DNA of 64,000 bases from Bacillus albus (GCF_001884185.1 NZ_MAOE01000068.1:27910-91909); one strand, 5' to 3'. Positions 52,789 through 61,783 are shown, counted from the first letter of the stretch. Notes: a model not told the origin generated them from the letters alone. Numbers and translations: made by a program.

Positions 52789-54000
52789 ATGATGGCAAAC
52801 GTACTCGTAATAAATTTCCCTGGAGAAGGTCATATAAATCCGACTTTAGCTATTGTAAGTGAGTTAATTCGGCGAGGGGAGACAGTTGTTTCGTATTGTA
52901 TTGAAGATTATAGAAAGAAGATTGAAGCAACAGGTGCACAATTCCGAGTGTTTGAGAATTTCCTCTCTCAAATTAATATTATGGAGCGAGTAAATGAAGG
53001 TGGGAGTCCTTTGGTGATGCTGTCTCATATGATGGAAGCATCAGAACGTATTGTTACTCAAATTGTAGAAGAAACAAAAGGGGAAAAGTACGATTATTTG
53101 ATATATGATAATCATTTTCCAGTAGGACGTATTATAGCCAATGTTTTAAAATTACCTAGCGTTTCTTCTTGTACAACGTTTGCTTTTAATCAGTACATTA
53201 CTTTTAACGATGAACATGAATCAAGAAAAGTAGATGAAACGAATCCATTGTATCAATCTTGTTTAGCGGGAATGGAAAAATGGAACAAACAGTATGGAAT
53301 GAAATGTAATAGTATGTATGATATTATGAACCACCCTGGTGATATTACGATTGTATATACTTCAAAGGAATATCAGCCGCGTTCAGATGTATTCGATGAA
53401 TCGTATAAGTTTGTGGGCCCATCAATTGCTACGCGTAAAGAAGTAGGCAGCTTTCCTATGGAAGATTTAAAAGATAAAAAATTGATTTTCATTTCTATGG
53501 GAACAGTTTTTAATGAACAACCTGAGCTATATGAAAAATGTTTTGAAGCGTTTAAAGATGTAGAAGCGACAGTCATTTTAGTTGTTGGTAAAAAGATAAA
53601 TATAAGTCAATTTGAAAATATTCCAAATAACTTTAGGGTGTTTAATTATGTGCCGCAATTAGAACTATTACAGTATGCTGATGTATTCGTGACACACGGT
53701 GGTATGAATAGTTCAAGTGAAGCGCTATATTACGGTGTTCCGTTAGTTGTAATTCCGGTAACAGGAGATCAGCCTTTAGTTGCGAAACGAGTGAGTGAAG
53801 TAGGAGCTGGAATAAGGCTTAATCGTAAAGAATTAACTTCTGAATCGTTACGTGAAGCTGTAGGGAAAGTAATGTATGATGTAACGTTTAAGGAAAATAG
53901 TCGTAAAGTTGGAGAGTCACTTCGAAATGCTGGTGGGTATAATAGGGCAGTTGATGAAATCTTAAAAATGAAAATGAATTCATACTCAAAACTTAAATAA
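52789..54000 (+). CDS. UDP-glycosyltransferase, YjiC/MGT type
   Basis: A 403-residue GT-B fold enzyme (GT1 family) with VINFPGEGHINPTLAIVSEL at the N-terminus and the donor-binding signature FVTHGGMNSSSEALYYGVPLVVIPVTGDQPLVAKRV in the C-terminal half. It glycosylates small hydroxylated acceptors such as flavonoids or macrolides. AGGAGAG precedes the ATG; the second ATG one codon later is equally possible. A terminator follows. Confidence 0.88.
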   Translation: MMANVLVINFPGEGHINPTLAIVSELIRRGETVVSYCIEDYRKKIEATGAQFRVFENFLSQINIMERVNEGGSPLVMLSHMMEASERIVTQIVEETKGEKYDYLIYDNHFPVGRIIANVLKLPSVSSCTTFAFNQYITFNDEHESRKVDETNPLYQSCLAGMEKWNKQYGMKCNSMYDIMNHPGDITIVYTSKEYQPRSDVFDESYKFVGPSIATRKEVGSFPMEDLKDKKLIFISMGTVFNEQPELYEKCFEAFKDVEATVILVVGKKINISQFENIPNNFRVFNYVPQLELLQYADVFVTHGGMNSSSEALYYGVPLVVIPVTGDQPLVAKRVSEVGAGIRLNRKELTSESLREAVGKVMYDVTFKENSRKVGESLRNAGGYNRAVDEILKMKMNSYSKLK

Positions 54001-54010
54001 ATGTTTGGAG

Positions 54011-54043
54011 CACACTTACTGTAATATGTAAGTGTGTTTTTAT
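54011..54043 (+). terminator. Terminator after the glycosyltransferase gene
   Basis: CACACTTAC pairs with GTAAGTGTG, then TTTTTAT. Confidence 0.75.
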
Positions 54044-54169
54044 AAATAAATTACATAAAAAATCACTGTAAAGGTGAAACTTTTGTGTATATAAACTCAT
54101 ATCTTTGAATTAGTAGTAAAATTACGTTAAAATAATACTAAGAAAATATATAAGTTTTGGGGGTAATGG

Positions 54170-55015
54170 ATGAAAAGAGTATTTGAATACATATTATTAA
54201 CGATTGGATCGATTATTGTAGCGGGTTCATTAGAGCTTATTTTAGCACCTAATGGATTAGTAGATGGCGGGGTAACGGCTATTGCTATTATGGCAAATAA
54301 AGTTGCTGGATTGCCGCTTTACGGGGTGTTCTTAGGAATTAATATCCCGATTTTATTATTTACTGCAAAAGTAATGGGAAAGAAGTTCCTTATCCGTACA
54401 TCCTATGCAAATGTAGTTACAACACTCGGATTAATCTATTTAAAACCATTTCCAGCAATTACAACTTCTGAATTGTTAATTGTTCTTTATGGAGGAGTCC
54501 TATTTGGTGTTGGTGTAGGGATCGTAGTAAAAATGGGCGGAGCAATAGACGGATCAGAAATGTTAGCAGTTTGGATGAACAAACATTTTAAAGTGCCGAT
54601 TAGTACATTTTTACTTGCTGTAAATGCAGTTATTTTCACATTTGTAGCGATTTTATTTTCAATCGAACAAGCGATGTTCTCATTAGCAATTTTCTATATT
54701 GTTACGAAGATGATTGATTTCATATTAGATGGTATTAATCAAGGAAAGAGCGTTATGATTATTTCTGGTAAAAATAAAGAAATTGGCGATCTACTTATGA
54801 AAGAATTGCAATTATCCGTTACGTATCTACATGGAGAAGGTGGTTTTTTAGGAGAACATAAGAGAATCATTTACTGTATTACAAACCGTTTCATTTATCC
54901 AAAAATGAAAGATCTCGTTCTCTCTGTAGATCCAACTGCTATAATTGAAGCTTCTTATTCAACAGAAACAACTGGTGTTAAGCGTCCAGGAAGGGCTGCG
55001 AAATCAGAAAAATAG
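54170..55015 (+). CDS. YitT-family membrane protein (DUF2179)
   Basis: A 281-residue protein with five membrane helices (DUF161 region, with LEIILAPNGLVDGG-like LELILAPNGLVDGGVTAIAI and IVVKMGGAIDGSEMLAVWMNK) and a C-terminal DUF2179 soluble domain (YLHGEGGFLGEHKRIIYCI). Several paralogues occur in Bacillus. Function unknown; possibly transport or ligand sensing. A bidirectional terminator follows. Confidence 0.87.
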   Translation: MKRVFEYILLTIGSIIVAGSLELILAPNGLVDGGVTAIAIMANKVAGLPLYGVFLGINIPILLFTAKVMGKKFLIRTSYANVVTTLGLIYLKPFPAITTSELLIVLYGGVLFGVGVGIVVKMGGAIDGSEMLAVWMNKHFKVPISTFLLAVNAVIFTFVAILFSIEQAMFSLAIFYIVTKMIDFILDGINQGKSVMIISGKNKEIGDLLMKELQLSVTYLHGEGGFLGEHKRIIYCITNRFIYPKMKDLVLSVDPTAIIEASYSTETTGVKRPGRAAKSEK

Positions 55016-55020
55016 TAAAT

Positions 55021-55065
55021 AAAAATAGCTCCACGTAAGTATAACTTGCGTGGAGTTATTTTTAT
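55021..55065. terminator. Bidirectional terminator
   Basis: AAAAATAGCTCCACG and CGTGGAGTTATTTTT form a long stem between the yitT-like gene and the convergent MocR gene. Confidence 0.8.
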
Positions 55066-56462
55066 TTAGGAAACCAGGCCTTTTTCAGTAGTTGGACAAC
55101 AGTTTCGATACGATCTTCTGGAATACTACCAAAACCGAGCAATACATAAGAATCGTCCTTTACATTATGAACAGAATCGTATGTGGAGAGAGGGTATAAC
55201 TTAATACGTTCTTTTTCAGCTGCACGAATAAGTTCTTGTTCGTTCATCCCGTTATGAACGTGAAGTACAATATGGAGTCCGGATTGTTCACCGAGTATAT
55301 GAACGTTATGTCCCATCTCGTTTGTAATACATTTAATTAAAGAAATATGTTTTCTTTTATATAACGTACGACTTCGGTTAATATGACGTTCCCAATCACC
55401 ATTTTGAATAAAGGTGGAAAAGGTAAGTTGCTGCAGCGTAGAAACTGTTTGTTTAAACATACCACCAAGTTCTTTATAGATTGTTAAAAGGTGAGGTGGT
55501 AAAACGATATATCCCATTCGTAAAGAAGGTAAAAAAGATTTCGAGAAAGTTCCCATGTAAATAACACGTTCATTTGAATCTAGTCCTTGTAAAGAAGGGA
55601 TAGGTTTTCCTATATAACGAAATTCCCCGTCGTAATCATCTTCAATAATATAGCCCTTACAATCATCCGCCCATTTTAATAACTCGAGTCTTCTAGATAA
55701 CGGCATTATGATTCCAAGTGGAAATTGGTGAGATGGAGTGACATACGCTACATTAGAACCCGATTCACGTAAAGTAGAAATATGAATACCTTTATCATCT
55801 AAAGGGATAGGGTGAACGGGAAGATTAGAACTTTGAATCATAGCAGGTATACGGTGAAACCCAGGATTCTCGATTCCGTATTCTTTTTTTGAACCAAGTA
55901 GTTGAATTAGTAGCCAAAGAAGAGGCTGCGTACCTGCTCCAATTATAATTTGATCAGGCGAAGAATGTACCCCGCGAGCATGATATAAATACTTTGAAAT
56001 ATGTTCTCGTAGAATGAGCTCACCTTGTGGATCTTCTTTAGCAAATAATTCATTTTCATATTGAAATAAAGTTTCCTGTAATGCTTTTTTCCAGTTTGTT
56101 ATCGGAAAAGCTTGTTGATCAATAAGCCCTTGGCTACAATCATAATCATATTGTTCGTTTTCTTTATTATTAGCACTGTTTGACGTAATTTGCTGTTTCT
56201 TTTGAATGACATCAATATCGACATTGGCAACAAAAATCCCGCGTTTCGGTTTGCTTTCTACATATCCTTCAGCTAGTAATTGTTGATAAGCAGATTCAAC
56301 TGTAATACGGCTCACATTAAGTTGCATAGCTAAATTTCTGTGAGAAGGTAGGCGTGTACCGGCAAGTAGTGACCCATGAGAGATTTCTCGTTTTATATAT
56401 TCACAAATTTGTAAGTAAATGGGTGTTTTACTTTGTAATACTAATGGGATAGTCAGATCCAT
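55062..56462 (-). CDS. MocR/GabR-type regulator (GntR DNA-binding plus aminotransferase domain)
   Basis: A 466-residue fusion: N-terminal winged helix (TPIYLQICEYIKREISHGSL, LPSHRNLAMQLNVSRITVESAYQQL; residues 13-75) and a PLP aminotransferase-like domain (about 115-460) with YIIEDDYDGEFRY and the PLP-lysine in GTFSKSFLPSLRMGY. Such proteins bind PLP or an amine and control amino acid or B6 genes. Divergent from the GNAT gene at 56593, a likely target. Confidence 0.88.
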   Translation of the reverse strand: MDLTIPLVLQSKTPIYLQICEYIKREISHGSLLAGTRLPSHRNLAMQLNVSRITVESAYQQLLAEGYVESKPKRGIFVANVDIDVIQKKQQITSNSANNKENEQYDYDCSQGLIDQQAFPITNWKKALQETLFQYENELFAKEDPQGELILREHISKYLYHARGVHSSPDQIIIGAGTQPLLWLLIQLLGSKKEYGIENPGFHRIPAMIQSSNLPVHPIPLDDKGIHISTLRESGSNVAYVTPSHQFPLGIIMPLSRRLELLKWADDCKGYIIEDDYDGEFRYIGKPIPSLQGLDSNERVIYMGTFSKSFLPSLRMGYIVLPPHLLTIYKELGGMFKQTVSTLQQLTFSTFIQNGDWERHINRSRTLYKRKHISLIKCITNEMGHNVHILGEQSGLHIVLHVHNGMNEQELIRAAEKERIKLYPLSTYDSVHNVKDDSYVLLGFGSIPEDRIETVVQLLKKAWFPK

Positions 56463-56592
56463 GTATAGACGCTCCTTTTTAAACTGGCCTTATAAAAAAG
56501 AATAGAACTGTCACTTAAGCTAAGGGCAGTTGCTTTCTATAATGATGATATAACATTTAGAAAATTTTATAAATAGTAAGGGGAGAAGCATA

Positions 56593-57015
56593 ATGCATAT
56601 TAAAGAAGTAGTAACAGAAGTGGATTTACATGATGTATTTCCCGTATTACAGCAGTTAAGAACAAAACTATCAAAAGAAGAAGCGAGTTCTTTATTTCAA
56701 AAAATGAAAGAAGAAAATTATAAACTGTTTTCGCTACGTAATGAAGAGGATAAAGTTGTGAGTCTAGCCGGTGTAGCAATTTGTACGAATTTTTATAATG
56801 AGAAACATGTTTTTGTATATGACCTTGTAACCGCGGAAGCTCACAGATCAAAAGGGTATGGTAATGTTTTGCTGTCATATGTAGAAAAATGGGGGAAAGA
56901 AAAAGGCTGTAGTTCTATCGTTCTTACATCTGCGTTTCCAAGAATTGATGCACATCGTTTTTATGAAAGAGAGGGTTTTGATAAGGTAAGCTATTCTTTT
57001 TATAAAGCGTTATAA
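56593..57015 (+). CDS. GNAT-family N-acetyltransferase
   Basis: A 140-residue acetyltransferase (VAICTNFYNEKHVFVYDLVTAE, HRSKGYGNVLLSYVEKW as the acetyl-CoA loop, DAHRFYEREGFDKVSYSF at the end). AAGGGGAG precedes the ATG. It is divergent from the MocR regulator across 130 bases, the typical layout of a regulator and its target. Substrate unknown, perhaps an amino acid or amine. Confidence 0.84.
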   Translation: MHIKEVVTEVDLHDVFPVLQQLRTKLSKEEASSLFQKMKEENYKLFSLRNEEDKVVSLAGVAICTNFYNEKHVFVYDLVTAEAHRSKGYGNVLLSYVEKWGKEKGCSSIVLTSAFPRIDAHRFYEREGFDKVSYSFYKAL

Positions 57016-57022
57016 TATTAAG

Positions 57023-57057
57023 TAGGTTCCGTATGTAAAAATATATGGAACCTATTT
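57023..57057 (+). terminator. Terminator after the GNAT gene
   Basis: AGTAGGTTCC and GGAACCTATT stem with T-rich tail. Confidence 0.68.
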
Positions 57058-57162
57058 TCTTTTTCAGATTTGAGTTAGGGACAGGTCTAGTAATATAATT
57101 TGTCGAATATTAGAAATTAAAAAGGGAATATTGAATTTAGAGAATGTTAGGAGCGTTTATAC

Positions 57163-58290
57163 TTGAAAAAAATAAAGAAATTATCTATACCAAATGATGT
57201 AAGAGTCATTATTATTTCTGATATTCATGGAGAATTAGATCTTTTTAAGGAACTACTACATAAAGTTAATTTTAAAGATGAGGATTATTTAATTATTAAT
57301 GGTGATCTTTGTGAGAAAGGAAGAAATAGTATTGGTGTCGTAAACTATGTGATGGATCTAGTAGTTAGTAAGCCAAATGTGTATGTAATAGAAGGGAATT
57401 GTGAGGTTGTAGTTGAAGCACTTGTAAACGAAAATCCTGCGCTAATAAATTATTTATGTACGAGAAAGAATACAATTTTCAATGAATGGCTAGCACAATT
57501 GAATGTTACCGTTAATGAAGAAAGTGATATTTGTGAAGTGAAAAACATATTGATGGGTCATTTCTCAAAAGAAATAAAGTGGCTAACAGAATTACCAACA
57601 GCTATTGAAACTGAGGATTATATATTTGTACATGCTGGCCTTGAAGATAGAGAGGATTGGAAAGAGACAGAACGAAAAAATGCGATAGCAATGCCGGAGT
57701 TTTTCAATCAATCACATAAAGCAAATAAGTATGTAGTTGTCGGTCATTGGCCTGTTGTAAACTACTCAGAGAAGGCCCCGTCTAACAATCCAGTTATTGA
57801 TAAGGAGAAAAAGATTATAGCAATTGACGGCGGAAATGCGATTAAAGAGGCAGGACAATTAAATGCATTTATTATTCAGAGGACAAGTGCAAGTGATAAG
57901 TTTTCTTATACATATGTAGACTATTTCCTGGAATATGAAGTAATAGCAGATTTTCATGCCGATGCAACAATGCAGGGCGGGGTTACCTATCCACATTATT
58001 ACATAGAGCCTATTGAGAAGAAGCAAGATTACACAATATGCAGGCAAAAAGAAACGAATACATTACTTTCTGTGAAAGATGAATACATTAAGCAACTTGA
58101 TTCAGGTGAATACACAGTGAAAACCGATATTTCTTGTGCGCAAATAAGCGTAAAAAAAGGGGATATTGTTTCTCTCATTGATGGTAGCTGCTCAGGCTAT
58201 GATTTAATTAAAAAAGATGGAGTAGAAGGTTGGATAGAGAAAGGGATTTTAGTTGAGATAGAAAAGACGCAAAAGAAAATATTTAGCTGA
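57163..58290 (+). CDS. Metallophosphoesterase with C-terminal SH3-like domain
   Basis: A 375-residue protein starting at TTG. The N-terminal calcineurin-like domain has the PPP-type motifs IISDIHGELDLF (D-x-H), INGDLCEKG (G-D), IEGNCE (GN-x-E in place of GNHE), FVHAGLEDRED and VGHWPV. The C-terminal 80 residues (from about 290) look like an SH3-type module. It may be a Ser/Thr phosphatase or nucleotidase. The GNCE in place of GNHE is a notable change in a catalytic motif. A terminator follows. Confidence 0.8.
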   Translation: MKKIKKLSIPNDVRVIIISDIHGELDLFKELLHKVNFKDEDYLIINGDLCEKGRNSIGVVNYVMDLVVSKPNVYVIEGNCEVVVEALVNENPALINYLCTRKNTIFNEWLAQLNVTVNEESDICEVKNILMGHFSKEIKWLTELPTAIETEDYIFVHAGLEDREDWKETERKNAIAMPEFFNQSHKANKYVVVGHWPVVNYSEKAPSNNPVIDKEKKIIAIDGGNAIKEAGQLNAFIIQRTSASDKFSYTYVDYFLEYEVIADFHADATMQGGVTYPHYYIEPIEKKQDYTICRQKETNTLLSVKDEYIKQLDSGEYTVKTDISCAQISVKKGDIVSLIDGSCSGYDLIKKDGVEGWIEKGILVEIEKTQKKIFS

Positions 58291-58291
58291 C

Positions 58292-58320
58292 ATAGGAGGG
58301 AGGTAACCTCCTATTTTTTT
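58292..58320 (+). terminator. Terminator after the metallophosphoesterase gene
   Basis: ATAGGAGG and CCTCCTAT stem followed by seven Ts. Confidence 0.78.
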
Positions 58321-58321
58321 A

Positions 58322-58948
58322 TTACCTTTTTAAATGAGTAGATTGTTTGCTGTCTTTAATAAGTAAATAAATCGTACTCGGTAAAATGACAAGCGTCATT
58401 CCTAAAATAATTGCTAGTATAGCATAACCTCTATACGGAGCAGAAATGATAAATGGGAGCCCCGCTAGGAAAATACCTGCTATTATCATTGAAATACTAC
58501 AAATATTTGAAGCTCTTTTTTCAAGGTGCTTATCATTCCACTCCAATGAAACGGTTGATTTAGTCGTATCAATTTTGGAACTGAAATAGCCTATTAATAT
58601 AAATAAAAGCCCTAATGCTAAAAATATGAAATGATCAAGAGGAAGTGAAAAGCCAAGAGCGATAAGGGAAATGACAATATCAACAAAAAATAAGAATAGT
58701 AACATTGTGTTGCCGATCCAATGGAGAAATTTCTGGTTACTTGCTGCTTTAGATAAAGCTAAAAATAAAAAGAATACGAAGGAACATATAATTATATTTA
58801 CGATAACAAAAGTGCCTTTATCCATAGTTGATGTAGGTGTTCCATTGAAGTCCCATTTCGTAACAATACTTAATGGTAAGAAGAAATAGAGAATAATATT
58901 TGTCATAATAATAGTAAGAAATAAAGCAATACTAAATCGATTATTCAT
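58322..58948 (-). CDS. DUF1648/SdpI-like membrane protein
   Basis: A 208-residue protein with about six membrane helices and the DUF1648 pattern near the N-terminus (IVTKWDFNGTPTSTMDKGTFV). SdpI relatives give immunity to a killing factor or bind it; most members have unknown roles. It lies alone, convergent with the metallophosphoesterase gene. GGTGATTC precedes the ATG. Confidence 0.78.
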   Translation of the reverse strand: MNNRFSIALFLTIIMTNIILYFFLPLSIVTKWDFNGTPTSTMDKGTFVIVNIIICSFVFFLFLALSKAASNQKFLHWIGNTMLLFLFFVDIVISLIALGFSLPLDHFIFLALGLLFILIGYFSSKIDTTKSTVSLEWNDKHLEKRASNICSISMIIAGIFLAGLPFIISAPYRGYAILAIILGMTLVILPSTIYLLIKDSKQSTHLKR

Positions 58949-59025
58949 TGAATCACCAGCTTTCTACATGAATAATTGGTACCTTATAACAAAATTATAC
59001 AATATAATAAATGATATTTGTTTTG

Positions 59026-59040
59026 ATTTTTCAGAAAAAA
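59026..59040 (+). promoter_or_regulatory. Weak CodY-like box
   Basis: ATTTTTCAGAAAAAA matches the CodY consensus at 12 of 15, upstream of the 59085 gene and of the divergent DUF1648 gene. In such AT-rich DNA this may be chance. Confidence 0.25.
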
Positions 59041-59084
59041 TATTATAATTATATATAAAATAAAGAGGAGTGTAGGAGGAAATT

Positions 59085-59642
59085 ATGAATAGCGTAATAG
59101 TAAAAGGGGATAAAGTAACAATTCGTACAATTGAAGAATCAGATATAAAAACATTATGGAATCTCATATTTAAAGAAGAAAATCCAGAATGGAGAAAATG
59201 GGACGCACCGTATTTTCCGTTTTCAATGCAAGAATACTCATCCTATAAGGAAAAGATGCAAACTCGTTTAAAAGAAGAACTGCTATCCAATTTAATTATA
59301 GAAAATAACGGTCAAGTTATAGGGACGGTCGGATTTTATTGGGAACATAAACCGACGCGTTGGTTGGAGATGGGAATTGTCATTTATAATCAGGCTTACT
59401 GGAATGGTGGCTACGGTACAGAAGCGTTAACGTTATATCGAGATTTGTTATTTGAAAAGATGGAGATTGGTAGAGTAGGGCTCACGACTTGGTCTGGTAA
59501 TGAACGAATGATGAAAGTAGCTGAGAAAATAGGAATGACTTTAGAAGGTAGAATGCGCAAATGCCGGTATTATAACGGAACGTACTATGATTCTATTCGA
59601 ATGGGAATGATTCGTGAAGAATGGGAAGCGCTGAGAAATTAA
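59085..59642 (+). CDS. GNAT acetyltransferase, RimJ/RimL type
   Basis: A 185-residue protein of the RimJ/RimL-like GNAT branch: VTIRTIEESDIKTLWNL, LEMGIVIYNQAYWNGGYGTEALTLY and RVGLTTWSGNERMMKVAEKIGMTLEG. Such enzymes acetylate N-termini or small molecules. TAGGAGGAAA precedes the ATG. First of a run of three acetyltransferase genes. Confidence 0.86.
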   Translation: MNSVIVKGDKVTIRTIEESDIKTLWNLIFKEENPEWRKWDAPYFPFSMQEYSSYKEKMQTRLKEELLSNLIIENNGQVIGTVGFYWEHKPTRWLEMGIVIYNQAYWNGGYGTEALTLYRDLLFEKMEIGRVGLTTWSGNERMMKVAEKIGMTLEGRMRKCRYYNGTYYDSIRMGMIREEWEALRN

Positions 59643-59730
59643 AATTAATTAAGGTAAATTATGAAAATGGTTCTGCCATTTCTTCTAGTATATTAGCAGA
59701 ATATAATTTAAAGAGAATGGAGACATCGAG

Positions 59731-60216
59731 ATGACATATGTAATTAGAGAAATGAAGCAAGAAGATATTCATGCTGTACAATCAGTAGCGAAAATAGCTT
59801 GGCACGATACATACAAAGGCATTATTCCAAGAGAGATTCAAGACAGTTTCCTAGACGAGGCTTATTCTGATGAAAAAATGAAATATCGTCTTGAGAATAC
59901 ACATTTATTCGTTGCAGAAGAAGAGGGAGAAGTAATTGGCTTTGCAAATTTTTCACCTGTTAGGCTGCAAAACGAAGCAGAATTAGGAGCAATTTATTTG
60001 TTACCAGATCAACAAGGGAAAGGGATAGGAAGTGCTTTATTACAAAAAGGGTTAACGGTATTAAAAGGAATTCGGAAACTATACATTCATGTAGAAGCAG
60101 CGAATGAAAAAGGAAAACGGTTTTATGAAGCGAAAGGTTTTGCGCAATTAGAGGAATTTGAAGAAGATTTTGAAGGACATATGATGCAGACAGTAAGGAT
60201 GGTTTTATACATATAA
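59731..60216 (+). CDS. GNAT-family N-acetyltransferase
   Basis: A 161-residue GNAT with WHDTYKGIIPREIQDSF, acetyl-CoA loop LPDQQGKGIGSALLQKGL and VEAANEKGKRFYEAKGF. A weak GGAGA precedes the ATG. It is followed 12 bases later by a cupin gene and then another GNAT gene, probably one transcript. Confidence 0.86.
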   Translation: MTYVIREMKQEDIHAVQSVAKIAWHDTYKGIIPREIQDSFLDEAYSDEKMKYRLENTHLFVAEEEGEVIGFANFSPVRLQNEAELGAIYLLPDQQGKGIGSALLQKGLTVLKGIRKLYIHVEAANEKGKRFYEAKGFAQLEEFEEDFEGHMMQTVRMVLYI

Positions 60217-60228
60217 GGAGGACTAGAA

Positions 60229-60600
60229 GTGAAGATTTTTGATTTTAATGAAAAAGTAGGAAAGCAAATCACAGCATTTCAATCTAATTTCATAATGTCG
60301 AAAATAGTGAATCATAAGGGGAATATACATATAGGTGCTATGCATTTACAAGAGAATGGAATAATTGGATATCATGAAGCAGTTGTATCGCAACTGCTTC
60401 TTATTGTGGACGGAGAAGGATATGTATGCGGAACAGATAAAGAAAAAGCGAAGGTGAAGGCGGGACAGGCTGTGTTTTGGGAGAAGGGCGAATTTCATGA
60501 GACAAGTACAGAGCATGGATTAATGGCAATTGTTATGGAAGCGGAGGATCTTGAACGAGCGATATTAATGCCTATTAAAGAGGAGGGTTGTGAAAAATGA
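60229..60600 (+). CDS. Cupin-domain protein
   Basis: A 123-residue single-domain cupin starting at GTG after AAGGAGGAC. Seen: HLQENGIIGYHEAVVSQLLLIVDGEGYV and AVFWEKGEFHETSTEHG, with few metal-binding His residues (one in the first motif, two near the end). Perhaps a ligand-binding or isomerase-type protein. Its stop overlaps the next gene's ATG in ATGA. Confidence 0.8.
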   Translation: MKIFDFNEKVGKQITAFQSNFIMSKIVNHKGNIHIGAMHLQENGIIGYHEAVVSQLLLIVDGEGYVCGTDKEKAKVKAGQAVFWEKGEFHETSTEHGLMAIVMEAEDLERAILMPIKEEGCEK

Positions 60601-61025
60601 TAGAAAAGGCAAACCGGGAAGAAACGGACGAAATAATACAATATGCAGCTCAATCGCTTTTTGAAGGTACGAGGGGAAATTGTCGGTTAAATACAGAGAA
60701 AGCGATTGAAATTACAAGGCCGATTGTAGAAAAGGGAGCGTATTATTTAGTCGTTAAAGAAGAAAACAGTGTAATGGGATGGATATTAATAGGGGAAAAT
60801 ACGGACTATTTTTCTCATGAAAAACTAGGGTTTATATACGAATTGTATGTTTTTCCAGAGTACCGCGGGAAAGGGTTATCAAGAAAATTAATGGAGACTG
60901 GTATTAAGGAATTACAAAGGAATTATTCAGAAATTCGTTTGAATGTATTTGCTGGGAATTTTGCGAAAGAGATGTACGAAGAGTTTGGCTTTGTTGAAAG
61001 ACAGGTAATTATGACTTTGAAGTGA
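60597..61025 (+). CDS. GNAT-family N-acetyltransferase
   Basis: A 142-residue GNAT with YELYVFPEYRGKGLSRKLMETGI (acetyl-CoA loop) and LNVFAGNFAKEMYEEFGFVERQ. It overlaps the cupin gene by four bases and ends the three-gene cluster. Substrate unknown. Confidence 0.85.
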   Translation: MIEKANREETDEIIQYAAQSLFEGTRGNCRLNTEKAIEITRPIVEKGAYYLVVKEENSVMGWILIGENTDYFSHEKLGFIYELYVFPEYRGKGLSRKLMETGIKELQRNYSEIRLNVFAGNFAKEMYEEFGFVERQVIMTLK

Positions 61026-61055
61026 GAACAATATTGTGGGTGGGAGAAAAGAAAA

Positions 61056-61226
61056 ATGAAAAAAGAAAGAGAATATATTTCGTATTTATAAGGGGGGTAT
61101 CCAGCATTACAAATAGTATCAACTTACATAAATGAAATAGGATAAAACATTGATGTATTAATTATAAATGATGAGATAGTATTCCATTTTTCTGAATATG
61201 AAAAAGCATTGAAAAATTTTGATTAG
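61056..61226 (+). pseudogene. Small decayed gene with two in-frame stops
   Basis: One frame from ATG 61056 (GGGAG before it) to TAG 61224-61226 reads KKEREYISYL, stop, GGYPALQIVSTYINEIG, stop, NIDVLIINDEIVFHFSEYE and KALKNFD. Both interrupting codons are TAA. The continuous, protein-like sequence of 57 codons indicates a recently silenced small gene. I cannot name its family. It lies just upstream of the type VII locus. Confidence 0.5.
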
Positions 61227-61427
61227 AAATAAAATAGTAGATTTATAGAGTATGCTTAAAAAATAAGTAAATTAGTATTATATAATATAATGTTTTTATA
61301 GTAAAAGAGAAATTTTGGAAAAATATCATTTTTTTATTTAGAAATTTATAAATTATTGATATAATCAATTTGTAGAATTGATTTTTGGTTAATTTTACTA
61401 TTTTTAAATTTTAAGGGGGATTTATTC
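61227..61427 (+). promoter_or_regulatory. AT-rich upstream region of the WXG100 gene
   Basis: About 200 bases, very AT-rich, no gene. AAGGGGGAT lies 6-8 bases before the ATG at 61428. A clear promoter could not be chosen among the many AT-rich hexamers. Confidence 0.35.
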
Positions 61428-61724
61428 ATGGCAGGACAAATTCGCATGTCACCAGAGGAGCTTAAATCGAAAGCGACTCGATATGGACAAGGTGCAAATC
61501 AAATTGAGGACATTTTACGTCAACTACAAAACTTACAAAATGAATTAAGAGGAGAATGGGAAGGTCGTGCTTTCGAAGGTTTTGATCAACAGTTCAATCA
61601 ATTAAAGCCAAAAGTACAAAACTTCGCACAGCTATTACAAGAAATTAATATGCAGCTTAACAAAACTGCAGAAGCTGTTGCAAGACATGACGAAGATCTT
61701 TCTCGTAATTTCGGTCTACAATAA
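61428..61724 (+). CDS. esxA: WXG100-family type VII secretion protein (EsxA/YukE-like)
   Basis: A 98-residue helical-hairpin protein with the WXG motif as GEWEGRAF (Trp near residue 43) between two helices, IRMSPEELKSKATRYGQGANQIEDIL and the C-terminal helix ending with the secretion-type pattern AVARHDEDLSRNFGL (Y/x-x-x-D/E). It is the small secreted substrate of the type VII (Ess/Yuk) system. The EsaA/YueB-like gene follows; a hairpin lies between them. Confidence 0.92.
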   Translation: MAGQIRMSPEELKSKATRYGQGANQIEDILRQLQNLQNELRGEWEGRAFEGFDQQFNQLKPKVQNFAQLLQEINMQLNKTAEAVARHDEDLSRNFGLQ

Positions 61725-61746
61725 GACAGATAAAAAAGAACTATAT

Positions 61747-61783
61747 AATTTAGCCATGCAACGATCTGTTGTATGGCTAAATT
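61747..61783 (+). terminator. Intercistronic hairpin between esxA and the esaA-like gene
   Basis: Positions 61747-61762 pair with 61768-61783 (16 bp, one G-U, 5-base loop). No T-run follows, so it is more likely an attenuator or RNA-stabilising hairpin than a full terminator. Confidence 0.6.

Noticed and set aside
59026-59040. CodY box as a firm call upstream of the RimL-type gene
   Set aside because: Only 12 of 15 matches in very AT-rich DNA; kept as a weak feature only.
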